From NCBI GenBank assembly GCA_030613745.1, contig JAUWLK010000038.1:1-15394 (forward strand): a stretch of 15,394 bases of DNA, read 5' to 3'. Both the position numbers and the translations under genes were made by a program. Below the pieces are notes generated by a model. That model saw nothing but the letters and a program-made list of their open reading frames with translations. It ran no database searches and was not told the origin of the DNA. The stretch is from Flavobacteriaceae bacterium. GTDB lineage: Bacteria > Bacteroidota > Bacteroidia > Flavobacteriales > Flavobacteriaceae. Positions within the stretch are counted from its first letter, which is position 1. Each line of letters opens with the position of its first letter. Positions 7,639-14,350 of this stretch are shown here, one piece after another.

Positions 7639-8076
7639 TTAACAATTAATAATAGGTATTTTATTTATTCTACGTTCATGTCGACCACCTTCAAATTCAG
7701 TATTTATAAATATTTCAACAAATTCAAGTGCCTCTTTTTCACTAACAAATCTTGCAGGAATACTTAAAATATTAGCATTATTATGTTGACGAGCTAAAGC
7801 TACCAATTCATTATTCCAACATAAAGCAGCTCTGATATTTTGATGGTGATTCGCTGTCATAGCAGCACCATTTCCGCTACCACATAAAATTATTCCAAAT
7901 TCAGCATTACCTCTTTCAACTGCTTCAGCAACAGGATGAATAGCATCAGGAAAATCCATACTATCTTCAGTATCTGTACCAAAATTAATAACCTTAATAC
8001 CTTTATTTTCTAGTAGTTTAATTATTTTAAATTTATAAATTGTTCCTGCATGATCATTACCTATTGCTATATTCAT
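7639..8076 (-). CDS. rpiB: Ribose-5-phosphate isomerase B
   Basis: RpiB interconverts ribose 5-phosphate and ribulose 5-phosphate in the non-oxidative pentose phosphate pathway. The 145 residues match the RpiB/LacAB family length. The start MNIAIGNDHAG is typical. The catalytic Cys65 lies in ILCGSGNGAAM (63-73), the oxyanion-loop region. His98 in RQHNNAN (97-103) is the ring-opening base equivalent, and GGRHERRI near the end contributes phosphate-binding residues. The LacAB/RpiB sister families share the fold, but the Cys/His pair and NHHQNIRAAL favour RpiB. It is the first gene of the rpiB-CDF-elaA operon, with a TAnnTTTG element 28 nt upstream. Confidence 0.95.
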   Translation of the reverse strand: MNIAIGNDHAGTIYKFKIIKLLENKGIKVINFGTDTEDSMDFPDAIHPVAEAVERGNAEFGIILCGSGNGAAMTANHHQNIRAALCWNNELVALARQHNNANILSIPARFVSEKEALEFVEIFINTEFEGGRHERRINKIPIINC

Positions 8077-8103
8077 TTTATTTGTTTTTAATTTTACTTT
8101 TTA

Positions 8104-8111
8104 CAAAATTA
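8104..8111 (-). promoter_or_regulatory. Promoter -7 element of the rpiB operon
   Basis: On the minus strand this reads TAATTTTG, an exact TAnnTTTG match, 27 nt before the rpiB ATG. No clear -33 TTG is seen. It marks the edge of the long non-coding stretch. Confidence 0.55.
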
Positions 8112-8202
8112 CTGTTTTTGAACTTTATAAACATAATATTAGTAAGCTGTTAATACTTTTATATAATACCTTAGTAATTAAAATATTATAATTAAGCTTA
8201 AT

Positions 8203-8211
8203 TGTGAATAA
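8203..8211 (-). promoter_or_regulatory. DnaA-box-like 9-mer, copy 1
   Basis: TTATTCACA on the minus strand is an exact match to the DnaA box consensus TTATNCACA. It shares the 10-mer TTGTGAATAA (plus strand) with the copy at 8401-8409. Function is not proven. Confidence 0.4.
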
Positions 8212-8317
8212 AATTTACCTTAAAAAGTAAAACTATTTTTTGAAAATTAAAATAATTATTTAATACAAAAACATAATCTATACTACCAAATTATATTATT
8301 ATTATTTAATAGTATTT

Positions 8318-8401
8318 TATTAACAGGTTTTTGTAATGTTATTAAAAATATAATCTAAAAATTTATAACCAAAATATAGTTAATATTGATATTAACAGGT
8401 T
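8318..8401. repeat. 12-bp direct repeat pair TATTAACAGGTT
   Basis: The identical 12-mer TATTAACAGGTT occurs at 8318-8329 and 8390-8401, 72 bp apart. These are among the few G-containing words in this AT-rich gap. The shorter core TATTAACA occurs again at 8511-8518, and its complement at 8148-8155. It could be an initiator or other protein site, or a chance product of low complexity. Confidence 0.5.
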
Positions 8402-8409
8402 GTGAATAA
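8401..8409 (-). promoter_or_regulatory. DnaA-box-like 9-mer, copy 2
   Basis: TTATTCACA on the minus strand is identical in sequence and orientation to the copy 198 bp to the left. It abuts the right copy of the 12-bp direct repeat, sharing its last base. Confidence 0.4.
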
Positions 8410-8615
8410 GTATAACTTTAAATTGATTTATAAGGTTTTATTAAAATTATAAGTGTTAACTCTTTTTAAAAAATCAATTATCAAAATTTTATTTTTTAAG
8501 TTATTGTATATATTAACAAACTATATATATCATCATTTTATTTTTTAAATTTTTAAATAAAATAATTATATACATATTAAATGTTTATAAAAAATATTAA
8601 TTAGTATTTTAAAAT

Positions 8616-9530
8616 TTATGGAATAATAAAATTTATAGCATTATGTATTATTTTAATTTCAATATTATCTTTTCCTATTAATTCACCATCTGCTTGGATA
8701 TAAGGCATTATATTATCATTTACTTTAACTTTTAAATAATTGTTTTGAAAAGATTCTACTTCTTTTAATTTTTTTAATTTACCATTATAAAGTTTATTAA
8801 TATTTAATAAAACTTTAAATAGTTTTATGTTTTTTATTAAAGTAATATCAAATAAACCATTTTTATGATTTTTAAAATCAGTAAGTTGCATTCCTCCTCC
8901 TGAAAATTTACATAAGCCAATAGACAACATAAATATTTTTGATTTAATATTATTATTATTATAACTTATTAGTAATTTACTTTTATTATAACTTAAAAAA
9001 CCAATTAAACCACCTAATAAATATGAAATAGAACCTAATTTTTTAAAAGATGAAATTTTATTTACAACAAAAGCATCAAATCCTATACCTGCAACATTAT
9101 TAAAGTATATTTCTTTATTATTTGATAATAATTTTATTTGCCCAATATCTTGATAAATAGAATTTCCTTTATTTATTATTTGTACAGCTTTTTCTTTATT
9201 TTTCGGGATATTATAAGTTTTAACCCAATCATTTCCGGTACCAACCGGAATCACAGCTAATTTAATTTTGGAAGTATTAATAACTTGTTGACTCATGATT
9301 CCGTTTACAATATGATGCAAAGTTCCATCACCTCCAATACTTATAATTTTTGTAAATCCTTTATTTATAGCCTTTTGGACTAGTTTTTTTTCATGTTTTG
9401 CATATTCACTAAATACTATATTTACATTAATTTTATATTTAATAAATAATCTTTTAATTGTATTAAAATTTTTTATTCCTTTTCCATTTCCTGAGGTAGG
9501 ATTTACAATTACAAACCAAAAATTATTCAT
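8616..9530 (-). CDS. Diacylglycerol kinase family lipid kinase (YegS/DgkB-like)
   Basis: This 304-residue soluble lipid kinase has a DAGK catalytic domain and probably phosphorylates diacylglycerol or a related lipid at the membrane surface with ATP. The start FWFVIVNPTSGNGKG (4-18) is the family beginning. The nucleotide-binding GGDGTLHHIVNG (66-77) is intact, as is VIPVGTGNDW (93-102). FNNVAGIGFDAFV and the C-terminal QADGE are typical of the second domain. Length is normal. The gene is notably AT-rich: sampled lines average about 20% G+C, against about 35% in a sampled line of recA, and Asn, Ile and Lys are enriched. It stands alone between the non-coding AT-rich gap and the divergent RNase R gene. 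I found only a weak, non-consensus promoter before it. The true lipid substrate is unknown. Confidence 0.9.
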   Translation of the reverse strand: MNNFWFVIVNPTSGNGKGIKNFNTIKRLFIKYKINVNIVFSEYAKHEKKLVQKAINKGFTKIISIGGDGTLHHIVNGIMSQQVINTSKIKLAVIPVGTGNDWVKTYNIPKNKEKAVQIINKGNSIYQDIGQIKLLSNNKEIYFNNVAGIGFDAFVVNKISSFKKLGSISYLLGGLIGFLSYNKSKLLISYNNNNIKSKIFMLSIGLCKFSGGGMQLTDFKNHKNGLFDITLIKNIKLFKVLLNINKLYNGKLKKLKEVESFQNNYLKVKVNDNIMPYIQADGELIGKDNIEIKIIHNAINFIIP

Positions 9531-9638
9531 CTTTTAATATAAAATTATACTGCAAAATACAATTTGTTTTTAATAACAATTATTTAAAGATTTATATGTT
9601 TATTATAAGTACTTTTAAAACTTGGAAAATAAAATTAT

Positions 9639-11798
9639 ATGTCGAATAATAAGAGGAACATTTATAAAAAAAAAGGAGATATTATTAAAAATTTAACTCG
9701 TAATATATTACAAGAATTTAATAAAAATCCTAAACAAATATTTAATTATAAGCAAATTGCAAGTAAATTAAAGATTAGTGATACTAATGGAAGAAATCAA
9801 ATAATTAAAAAACTAACCGAATTAAAATTACATGGAAAATTAGAAGAAATTTCACATGGAAAGTATATTATTAAAGACCTGTCACATTATTTTGAAGGGA
9901 TAGTTGATATTACTTCTCGTGGAAACGCATATGTTATTTGTGAAGATTTAGATCATGATATTTACATTCCTTCCAGAAATTTAAACCATGCTTTACATAA
10001 TGATTTGGTTAAAGTATATATTTATAAAAGAAAGAAAAATAAGAAACAAGAAGGAGATATTGTAGAAATTTTAAAACGAGCTAAAACAGAATTTGTTGGT
10101 GTGTTACAACTCAATAAGAATTTTGGATTTGTAATACCTGATGATTCAAAAATGTATAGTGATATCTTTATTTCAGAAAGAGAGTTAAGCAGTGCAAAAG
10201 ATGGAGATAAAGTTTTAGTTCAATTAAAAGATTGGCCTAGTAATTCAAAAAACCCTTTTGGTAAAATAACTGAAGTTTTAGGAAAACCAGGTGATCATGA
10301 TACTGAAATACATTCTATACTTTTAGAGTATGGTTTACCTTATAAATTTAAAGATGAAGTTGAAAATTATGCAGCTAAAATTCCTTTAGAAATAACTAAT
10401 AAAGAAATTTCTAAACGAAGAGATATGCGTAAAGAATTAACATTTACTATTGATCCTAAAGATGCAAAAGATTTTGATGATGCGTTATCTTTTAAAATAT
10501 TAAAAAATGGTAATTATGAAATAGGTATTCATATTGCAGATGTATCTCATTATGTTCAAGAAAATTCTATATTAGAAGATGAGGCTTATCTTCGAGCAAC
10601 TTCTGTTTATTTGGTTGATAGAGTTGTGCCTATGTTACCAGAAATACTTTCAAATAATGTTTGTTCTTTACGTCCGAATGAAGAAAAATTAACTTTTTCT
10701 GCAGTATTTGAAATTGATAAAAAAACACATATTATAAATGAGTGGTTTGGAAGAACGGTAACTTATTCTGATCAAAGATTTACCTATGAAGATGCACAAC
10801 AAATAATTGAAAATAATACTGAAAATCCTGAAAATAACATTCAATTTGCTATTCTAAAACTAAATGAATTAGCAAAAATATTAAGAAAAAAACGCATGCA
10901 ACAAGGCGCTATTTCTTTTGATAAAACAGAAGTTAAATTTGAATTAGATGATAAATTTAACCCTATAGGAGTTTATGTTAAAGAATCAAAAGACGCACAT
11001 AAATTAATTGAAGAATTTATGTTATTAGCAAATAGAAAAGTAGCTGAGTTTATAGGAAAAAGAAAAAATGGTACTCCAACTAAAAACACTTTTATTTATA
11101 GAGTTCATGATGAACCTAATATAGATAAATTGACTGCATTGCAAGGAGTTATTTCAAAATTTGGATATAAAATCAATACTGATTCTAAAAAGCACACTTC
11201 CGACTCATTAAATAAACTATTAAAAGAAGTACATGGGAAAGCTGAAGCTAATATGATTGAAACTCTAACAATTAGATCTATGAGTAAAGCAATATATACT
11301 ACTGGTAATATTGGTCATTACGGTTTAGCATTTGATTATTATACACACTTTACTTCACCTATTAGGCGATATCCTGATGTTATGGCACACCGTTTGCTAC
11401 AACATTACCTAGATGGAGGAAAATCACCTAAAATCGAAGCTTATGAAGAAAAGTGTAAACATTCTTCTGAAAGGGAATTTATGGCAAGTAAAGCAGAGAG
11501 AGATTCTATTAAATATATGCAAGTAAAATATATGCAAGATCATCAAGATCAAGAATTTAAAGGTATAATTTCAGGTGTAACAGAATGGGGTATATATGTA
11601 GAAATTATTAAAAATAAATGTGAAGGAATGGTGAGAATTAGGGATATTAAAAGTGATTATTATATCTTTGATGAAAAACAATACGCGCTGATTGGTCAGG
11701 TAGCTAAAAATATATACCAATTAGGTGATGAGGTTACTGTACAAGTTAAAAACACAGATTTAGAGCGTAAACATTTAGATTTTAATCTAATAGAATAA
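9639..11798 (+). CDS. rnr: Ribonuclease R
   Basis: RNase R is a processive 3'-5' exoribonuclease of the RNB (RNase II) superfamily that degrades structured RNA and takes part in RNA quality control. The 719 residues show, in order, a basic N-terminal winged-helix region (about 10-80), two cold-shock/OB domains (about 84-145 and 152-215), the RNB catalytic domain (about 255-590) and a C-terminal S1 domain (about 638-716). The active site IDPKDAKDFDDA (271-282) contains Asp272, Asp278, Asp280 and Asp281, the four metal-binding acids. The conserved HFTSPIRRYPD motif is present later. The Lys-rich tail of the E. coli enzyme is absent. A weak -7-like TACTTTTA lies at 9610-9617. A head-GIN gene follows after 19 bp and is probably cotranscribed. 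Confidence 0.96.
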   Translation: MSNNKRNIYKKKGDIIKNLTRNILQEFNKNPKQIFNYKQIASKLKISDTNGRNQIIKKLTELKLHGKLEEISHGKYIIKDLSHYFEGIVDITSRGNAYVICEDLDHDIYIPSRNLNHALHNDLVKVYIYKRKKNKKQEGDIVEILKRAKTEFVGVLQLNKNFGFVIPDDSKMYSDIFISERELSSAKDGDKVLVQLKDWPSNSKNPFGKITEVLGKPGDHDTEIHSILLEYGLPYKFKDEVENYAAKIPLEITNKEISKRRDMRKELTFTIDPKDAKDFDDALSFKILKNGNYEIGIHIADVSHYVQENSILEDEAYLRATSVYLVDRVVPMLPEILSNNVCSLRPNEEKLTFSAVFEIDKKTHIINEWFGRTVTYSDQRFTYEDAQQIIENNTENPENNIQFAILKLNELAKILRKKRMQQGAISFDKTEVKFELDDKFNPIGVYVKESKDAHKLIEEFMLLANRKVAEFIGKRKNGTPTKNTFIYRVHDEPNIDKLTALQGVISKFGYKINTDSKKHTSDSLNKLLKEVHGKAEANMIETLTIRSMSKAIYTTGNIGHYGLAFDYYTHFTSPIRRYPDVMAHRLLQHYLDGGKSPKIEAYEEKCKHSSEREFMASKAERDSIKYMQVKYMQDHQDQEFKGIISGVTEWGIYVEIIKNKCEGMVRIRDIKSDYYIFDEKQYALIGQVAKNIYQLGDEVTVQVKNTDLERKHLDFNLIE

Positions 11799-11817
11799 TA
11801 TTTTAAAATAAATAAAC

Positions 11818-12486
11818 ATGAAAAAAATAGTAATATTTTTATTTTTTATTTCAAGTACAGTTTTTGGACAAGACAAAATAACCAAAAAATTAGGAGATTT
11901 TAATGTCATTAAAACATATAGAGGATTAACAGTAGAGCTAATTAAATCCGACACTCCACAAGTTATTATTGAAGGTGAAAAATCAAAAGAAGTAACAATA
12001 AAAAATATTAATGGAATTTTAAAAATATCAATGACAGTTTTAGAAACTTTTTCAGCAAATCAAGTTAAAATTTTTGTTTATTATACAAACAAACTTGATA
12101 TTATTGATGCTAATGAAGGGTCAATAATAAGTTCAAACGAGTATATAGAACAAGAAAAAATAGAGTTAAAAGCACAAGAAGCGGGTCAAATAAACTTAAA
12201 AATAAAAACATCTTATTTAGATGTTAAAACCATATCAGGAGCTCAAATAATTTTAGAAGGATCTTCAAAAAACCAGAATGTAATAGCAAATACAGGAGGT
12301 ATTTACAAAGGAGCTGATTTAAGTACAGAGTATACTAAAGTTACAGCATCTTCCGGAGGGTTAGCAACTATTAATGCTTCAGATTTAGTAGATGCAAATG
12401 CAAAATTAGGAGCAACCATTTCGATAACAGGTAATCCTTCACAAGTTAATAAAAGAGAATCTTTAGGAGGATATGTTCGTGAATAA
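11818..12486 (+). CDS. Exported head-GIN (DUF2807) domain protein
   Basis: This 222-residue exported protein has the DUF2807 (putative auto-transporter adhesin, head GIN) beta-helix-like fold. A signal peptide covers about residues 1-17 (MKKIVIFLFFISSTVFG, cleavage near Gly-Gln). The mature part shows the family pattern: FNVIKTYRGLTVELIKSD near the start, IIEGEKSKEV, then short repeating beta-strand units rich in Gly/Ala/Ser (ISGAQIILEGSS, TASSGGLATINASDL) and a C-terminal GNPSQVNKRESLGG. The last motif is usual in Bacteroidota members. No lipobox is present. It starts 19 bp after the rnr stop. The function is not known. The adhesin label is only a family name. Confidence 0.88.
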   Translation: MKKIVIFLFFISSTVFGQDKITKKLGDFNVIKTYRGLTVELIKSDTPQVIIEGEKSKEVTIKNINGILKISMTVLETFSANQVKIFVYYTNKLDIIDANEGSIISSNEYIEQEKIELKAQEAGQINLKIKTSYLDVKTISGAQIILEGSSKNQNVIANTGGIYKGADLSTEYTKVTASSGGLATINASDLVDANAKLGATISITGNPSQVNKRESLGGYVRE

Positions 12487-12510
12487 CCTTAGTTTTTATA
12501 ATTTAATTAT

Positions 12511-12518
12511 TACCTTTG
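12511..12518 (+). promoter_or_regulatory. Promoter -7 element of tatA
   Basis: TACCTTTG is an exact TAnnTTTG match, 20 nt before the tatA ATG at 12539. TTAG at 12489-12492, with an 18-nt spacer, is a plausible degenerate -33 box. This gives tatA its own transcription apart from rnr. Confidence 0.6.
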
Positions 12519-12538
12519 TAACACTTAAATAAAAAACA

Positions 12539-12748
12539 ATGATTACATTAAATATATTTTTAGGAATGATAGGACCACCACAAATTATATTAATTGTGTT
12601 AGCAATTTTATTACTATTCGGAGGTAAAAAAATTCCAGAACTAATGCGTGGTTTAGGTACAGGTATTAAAGAATTTAAAAAAGCAACCAAACCTGAAGAA
12701 GAAGAAGAAATAAAAGAAGAAGAAAAAAAGAAAGACACTAAAAAGTAA
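12539..12748 (+). CDS. tatA: Twin-arginine translocase subunit TatA/TatE
   Basis: TatA oligomers form the passage through the inner membrane for folded Tat substrates. The 69-residue protein has a single transmembrane helix (about residues 13-28, IGPPQIILIVLAILLLF), the conserved FGGKKIPELMRGLGTGIKEF hinge and amphipathic helix (28-47), and a very charged Glu/Lys tail. It is closer to TatA/E than TatB in length and in the FGGKKIPEL motif. I keep the ATG at 12539 because of the promoter spacing. Met10 is a possible alternative start and would give a more standard N-terminus. No tatC is in the window. A terminator follows. Confidence 0.92.
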   Translation: MITLNIFLGMIGPPQIILIVLAILLLFGGKKIPELMRGLGTGIKEFKKATKPEEEEEIKEEEKKKDTKK

Positions 12749-12774
12749 AATATTTTAGACATATAGAAAAATTT

Positions 12775-12810
12775 AAACCTCATTATGCTTAGTGCGTGAT
12801 GAGGTTTTTT
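12775..12810. terminator. Intrinsic terminator after tatA (possibly bidirectional)
   Basis: AAACCTCAT (12775-12783) pairs with ATGAGGTTT (12799-12807). Five further pairs including G-T wobbles close a 5-nt loop, and the right arm runs into a T-stretch ending TTTTTTT. The flanking genes tatA and the SPFH gene converge on it. The T-run is stronger for tatA. Confidence 0.85.
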
Positions 12811-12828
12811 TGAGTAAAAAGGATTTAA

Positions 12829-13737
12829 TTATTTCTTATGCTTTTTTCCTGTTTCTATAATTTTATTAGCTGCTAATAAAGAGGCTGTCATATCATTCAA
12901 CATATTACTTGCCGCCATAGGATTGTTAGGTAATAAAATTAGACTACTGCCTGAATCAGCTCCAATAGATTGTAAAGTATCATAATGTTGAGTGATAACG
13001 ATCAAAGCAGATGCTTCTTGAGGGTTTATACCAGCTTTATTTAAAGTATCAACACTTTCTTCTAAACCACGAGCAATTTCTCTTCGTTGATCTGCAATAC
13101 CTCTTCCTTGTAGTCGTTTACTTTCGGCTTCAGCTTTTGCTCTTTCAACTATTAAAATACGTTGTGCATCTCCTTCATGTTGTGCAGCAACTTTTTCACG
13201 TTCTGCTGCATTAATTCTATTCATAGCCTCTTTTACTGTTGGATCAGGATCAATATCTGTCACCAAAGCTTTTACTATATCATATCCATAATTTAGCATT
13301 GCTTCTTTTAAATCACGTTGAATAGCATGAGCTATATCATCTTTTTTCTCAAAAACATCATCTAAGATCATTTTAGGCACTTCTGCTCTAACTAAATCAA
13401 AAATATAAGCTGTTAACTGTTCGTGAGGATTTTGTAATTTATAAAAAGCATCATAAACTTTATCTCTCTTAATTTGATATTGAACTGATATTTTTAAATG
13501 CACAAAAACATCATCTTTAGTTTTAGTTTCAACAACCACATCTAATTGTTGAATTTTTAAACTTAAACGAGCAGCAATACGATCAACTAGAGGAATTTTA
13601 AATTGTAAACCCGCATGCCGAGTACTATGAAATTTACCAAAACGTTCAATAATAACAGCGGTTTGTTGCTTTACAATAAACAATCCGGTAAAGAGAATTA
13701 CCAGTGCAATAACAATAAAAGGAATACTTGATAACAT
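12829..13737 (-). CDS. SPFH/band 7 domain membrane protein (stomatin/prohibitin-like)
   Basis: This 302-residue protein is anchored by one N-terminal helix (about residues 5-22). The SPFH/PHB domain follows (about 24-180), with QQTAVIIERFGKFHSTRHAGLQFKIP at its start, IQQLDVV and the YDIVKALVTDIDPDPTVKEAMN stretch near its end. An Ala/Glu/Arg-rich coiled coil (about 180-240, INAAEREKVAAQHEGDAQR onward) promotes oligomers, ending in QGRGIADQRREIARGL. SPFH proteins build membrane-associated cages or microdomains and often scaffold proteases. Without an adjacent NfeD, it resembles the HIR/stomatin-like group more than the NfeD-paired paraslipins. The specific role is not known. It is on the same strand as gltX, with a small divergent membrane-protein gene between them. 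Confidence 0.9.
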   Translation of the reverse strand: MLSSIPFIVIALVILFTGLFIVKQQTAVIIERFGKFHSTRHAGLQFKIPLVDRIAARLSLKIQQLDVVVETKTKDDVFVHLKISVQYQIKRDKVYDAFYKLQNPHEQLTAYIFDLVRAEVPKMILDDVFEKKDDIAHAIQRDLKEAMLNYGYDIVKALVTDIDPDPTVKEAMNRINAAEREKVAAQHEGDAQRILIVERAKAEAESKRLQGRGIADQRREIARGLEESVDTLNKAGINPQEASALIVITQHYDTLQSIGADSGSSLILLPNNPMAASNMLNDMTASLLAANKIIETGKKHKK

Positions 13738-13815
13738 ATATATTTTTTAAGATTTTTAATTATATAAATATACAAATAATAATTATCAAATGATCAAAAG
13801 AAATCAGTACAGTTT

Positions 13816-13823
13816 TACTTTTG
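13816..13823 (+). promoter_or_regulatory. Candidate promoter -7 element for the small membrane-protein gene
   Basis: TACTTTTG is an exact TAnnTTTG match, 78 nt before the ATG at 13902. A second, one-mismatch candidate (TATATTTA, 13875-13882) lies nearer the gene. No clear -33 box is visible for either. Confidence 0.4.
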
Positions 13824-13901
13824 AGACGGTTGGTTTTAGAATTTTTTTATCTATTTAAAGGAATTTATTTTCATTATATTTACCTATTAAAATTTAGTAA
13901 G

Positions 13902-14267
13902 ATGAAAAAAATGATTACAACAGTTATCATTGTATTGATAGCTGTGCTAACTGCCTATATTACATTTATTTATTTTGCAACCTATAGTGAAGGATATCGA
14001 TCGGGTAAACTGGTTAAAATATCACAAAGAGGTATCATTTTTAAAACCTGGGAAGGAACTTTAAGTCAGGGTGTATCCGATGAATTACAATTTCATTTCT
14101 CCGTTGAAGGTAAAAATAAAGAAGTAATTGAACAATTAAAAACTCTACAAGGAAGAACTGTTAAACTAACTTATATTGAAAGATTTGGTACATTTCTATG
14201 GATGGGAGACACCAAATATTATATAAAAGAAGTAAAAGAAGTGGATGAAATTATTAATTTAAATTAA
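13902..14267 (+). CDS. Small conserved membrane-anchored protein, function unknown
   Basis: This 121-residue protein has one N-terminal transmembrane helix (about residues 4-24) followed by a compact soluble domain containing YSEGYRSGKLVKIS, GIIFKTWEGTL and LKTLQGRTVKLTYIERF. From memory, close relatives occur widely in Flavobacteriia and are often mislabelled 6-phosphogluconate dehydrogenase. Nothing here resembles that enzyme, as there is no NADP-binding motif and the length is a quarter of it. I chose the ATG at 13902. The frame is open to 13821, but the extra N-terminal stretch is unlike a signal and would begin inside the promoter-like element. It is divergent from the SPFH gene and convergent with gltX. 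The soluble domain looks beta-rich, but no catalytic residues can be identified. Confidence 0.8.
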   Translation: MKKMITTVIIVLIAVLTAYITFIYFATYSEGYRSGKLVKISQRGIIFKTWEGTLSQGVSDELQFHFSVEGKNKEVIEQLKTLQGRTVKLTYIERFGTFLWMGDTKYYIKEVKEVDEIINLN

Positions 14268-14298
14268 AGATTTACCTATTAAAAATATTATATTTAAA

Positions 14299-14350
14299 AT
14301 TCAGGGTTTGACTTTATCTATACGGATAAAGTCAAACCCTGAATAATTTT
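14299..14350. terminator. Long perfect hairpin, likely bidirectional terminator
   Basis: TTCAGGGTTTGACTTTATC (14300-14318) is perfectly complementary to 14325-14343, and one more A-T pair makes 20 bp around a 6-nt loop. It lies between convergent genes and is followed by TAATTTTTTATT rightward and TTTTAAAT leftward. The stem is longer than most simple terminators, so a mobile palindromic repeat acting as a terminator is an alternative. Confidence 0.75.

Larger units (their letters stand above)
8112..8615. other. Non-coding, extremely AT-rich region with DnaA-box-like 9-mers (candidate origin)
   Basis: About 500 bp hold no open frame worth calling on either strand. By hand count, 8101-8615 has about 65 G+C in 515 bases (near 13%), well below neighbouring genes. 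It contains two exact copies of TGTGAATAA (8203-8211 and 8401-8409), the complement of the DnaA box TTATTCACA, in the same orientation. TTATTAACA (8317-8325), one mismatch away, also occurs. A 12-bp direct repeat lies at 8318 and 8390. An AT-only 9-bp inverted repeat (8535-8543 with 8555-8563) and ATATATAT runs lie toward the right end. Genes flanking it, rpiB leftward and RNase R rightward, point away from it, although the lipid kinase points toward it. This resembles a replication origin with an unwinding element. A neutral AT-rich spacer or a regulatory region is also possible. Confidence 0.35.

Noticed and set aside
8112..8615. Replication terminus (dif) or centromere-like site in the AT-rich gap
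   Set aside because: I found no sequence with the paired XerC/XerD arms expected of dif. The DnaA-type boxes favour an origin reading instead.
12496..12783. Minus-strand open frame of 95 codons over tatA
   Set aside because: It is antisense to tatA. The Phe/Ser-rich translation mirrors the Lys/Glu-rich TatA tail, and the frame overlaps the terminator.
13011..13214. Plus-strand open frame of 67 codons within the SPFH gene
   Set aside because: It is an antisense shadow of the Ala/Glu-rich coiled coil, giving a Leu/Gln-rich translation without family features.
13821..13901. N-terminal extension of the small membrane protein to 13821
   Set aside because: The first codon lies inside the TACTTTTG promoter-like element, and the ATG at 13902 (MKKMITT) gives a normal membrane-anchor start.
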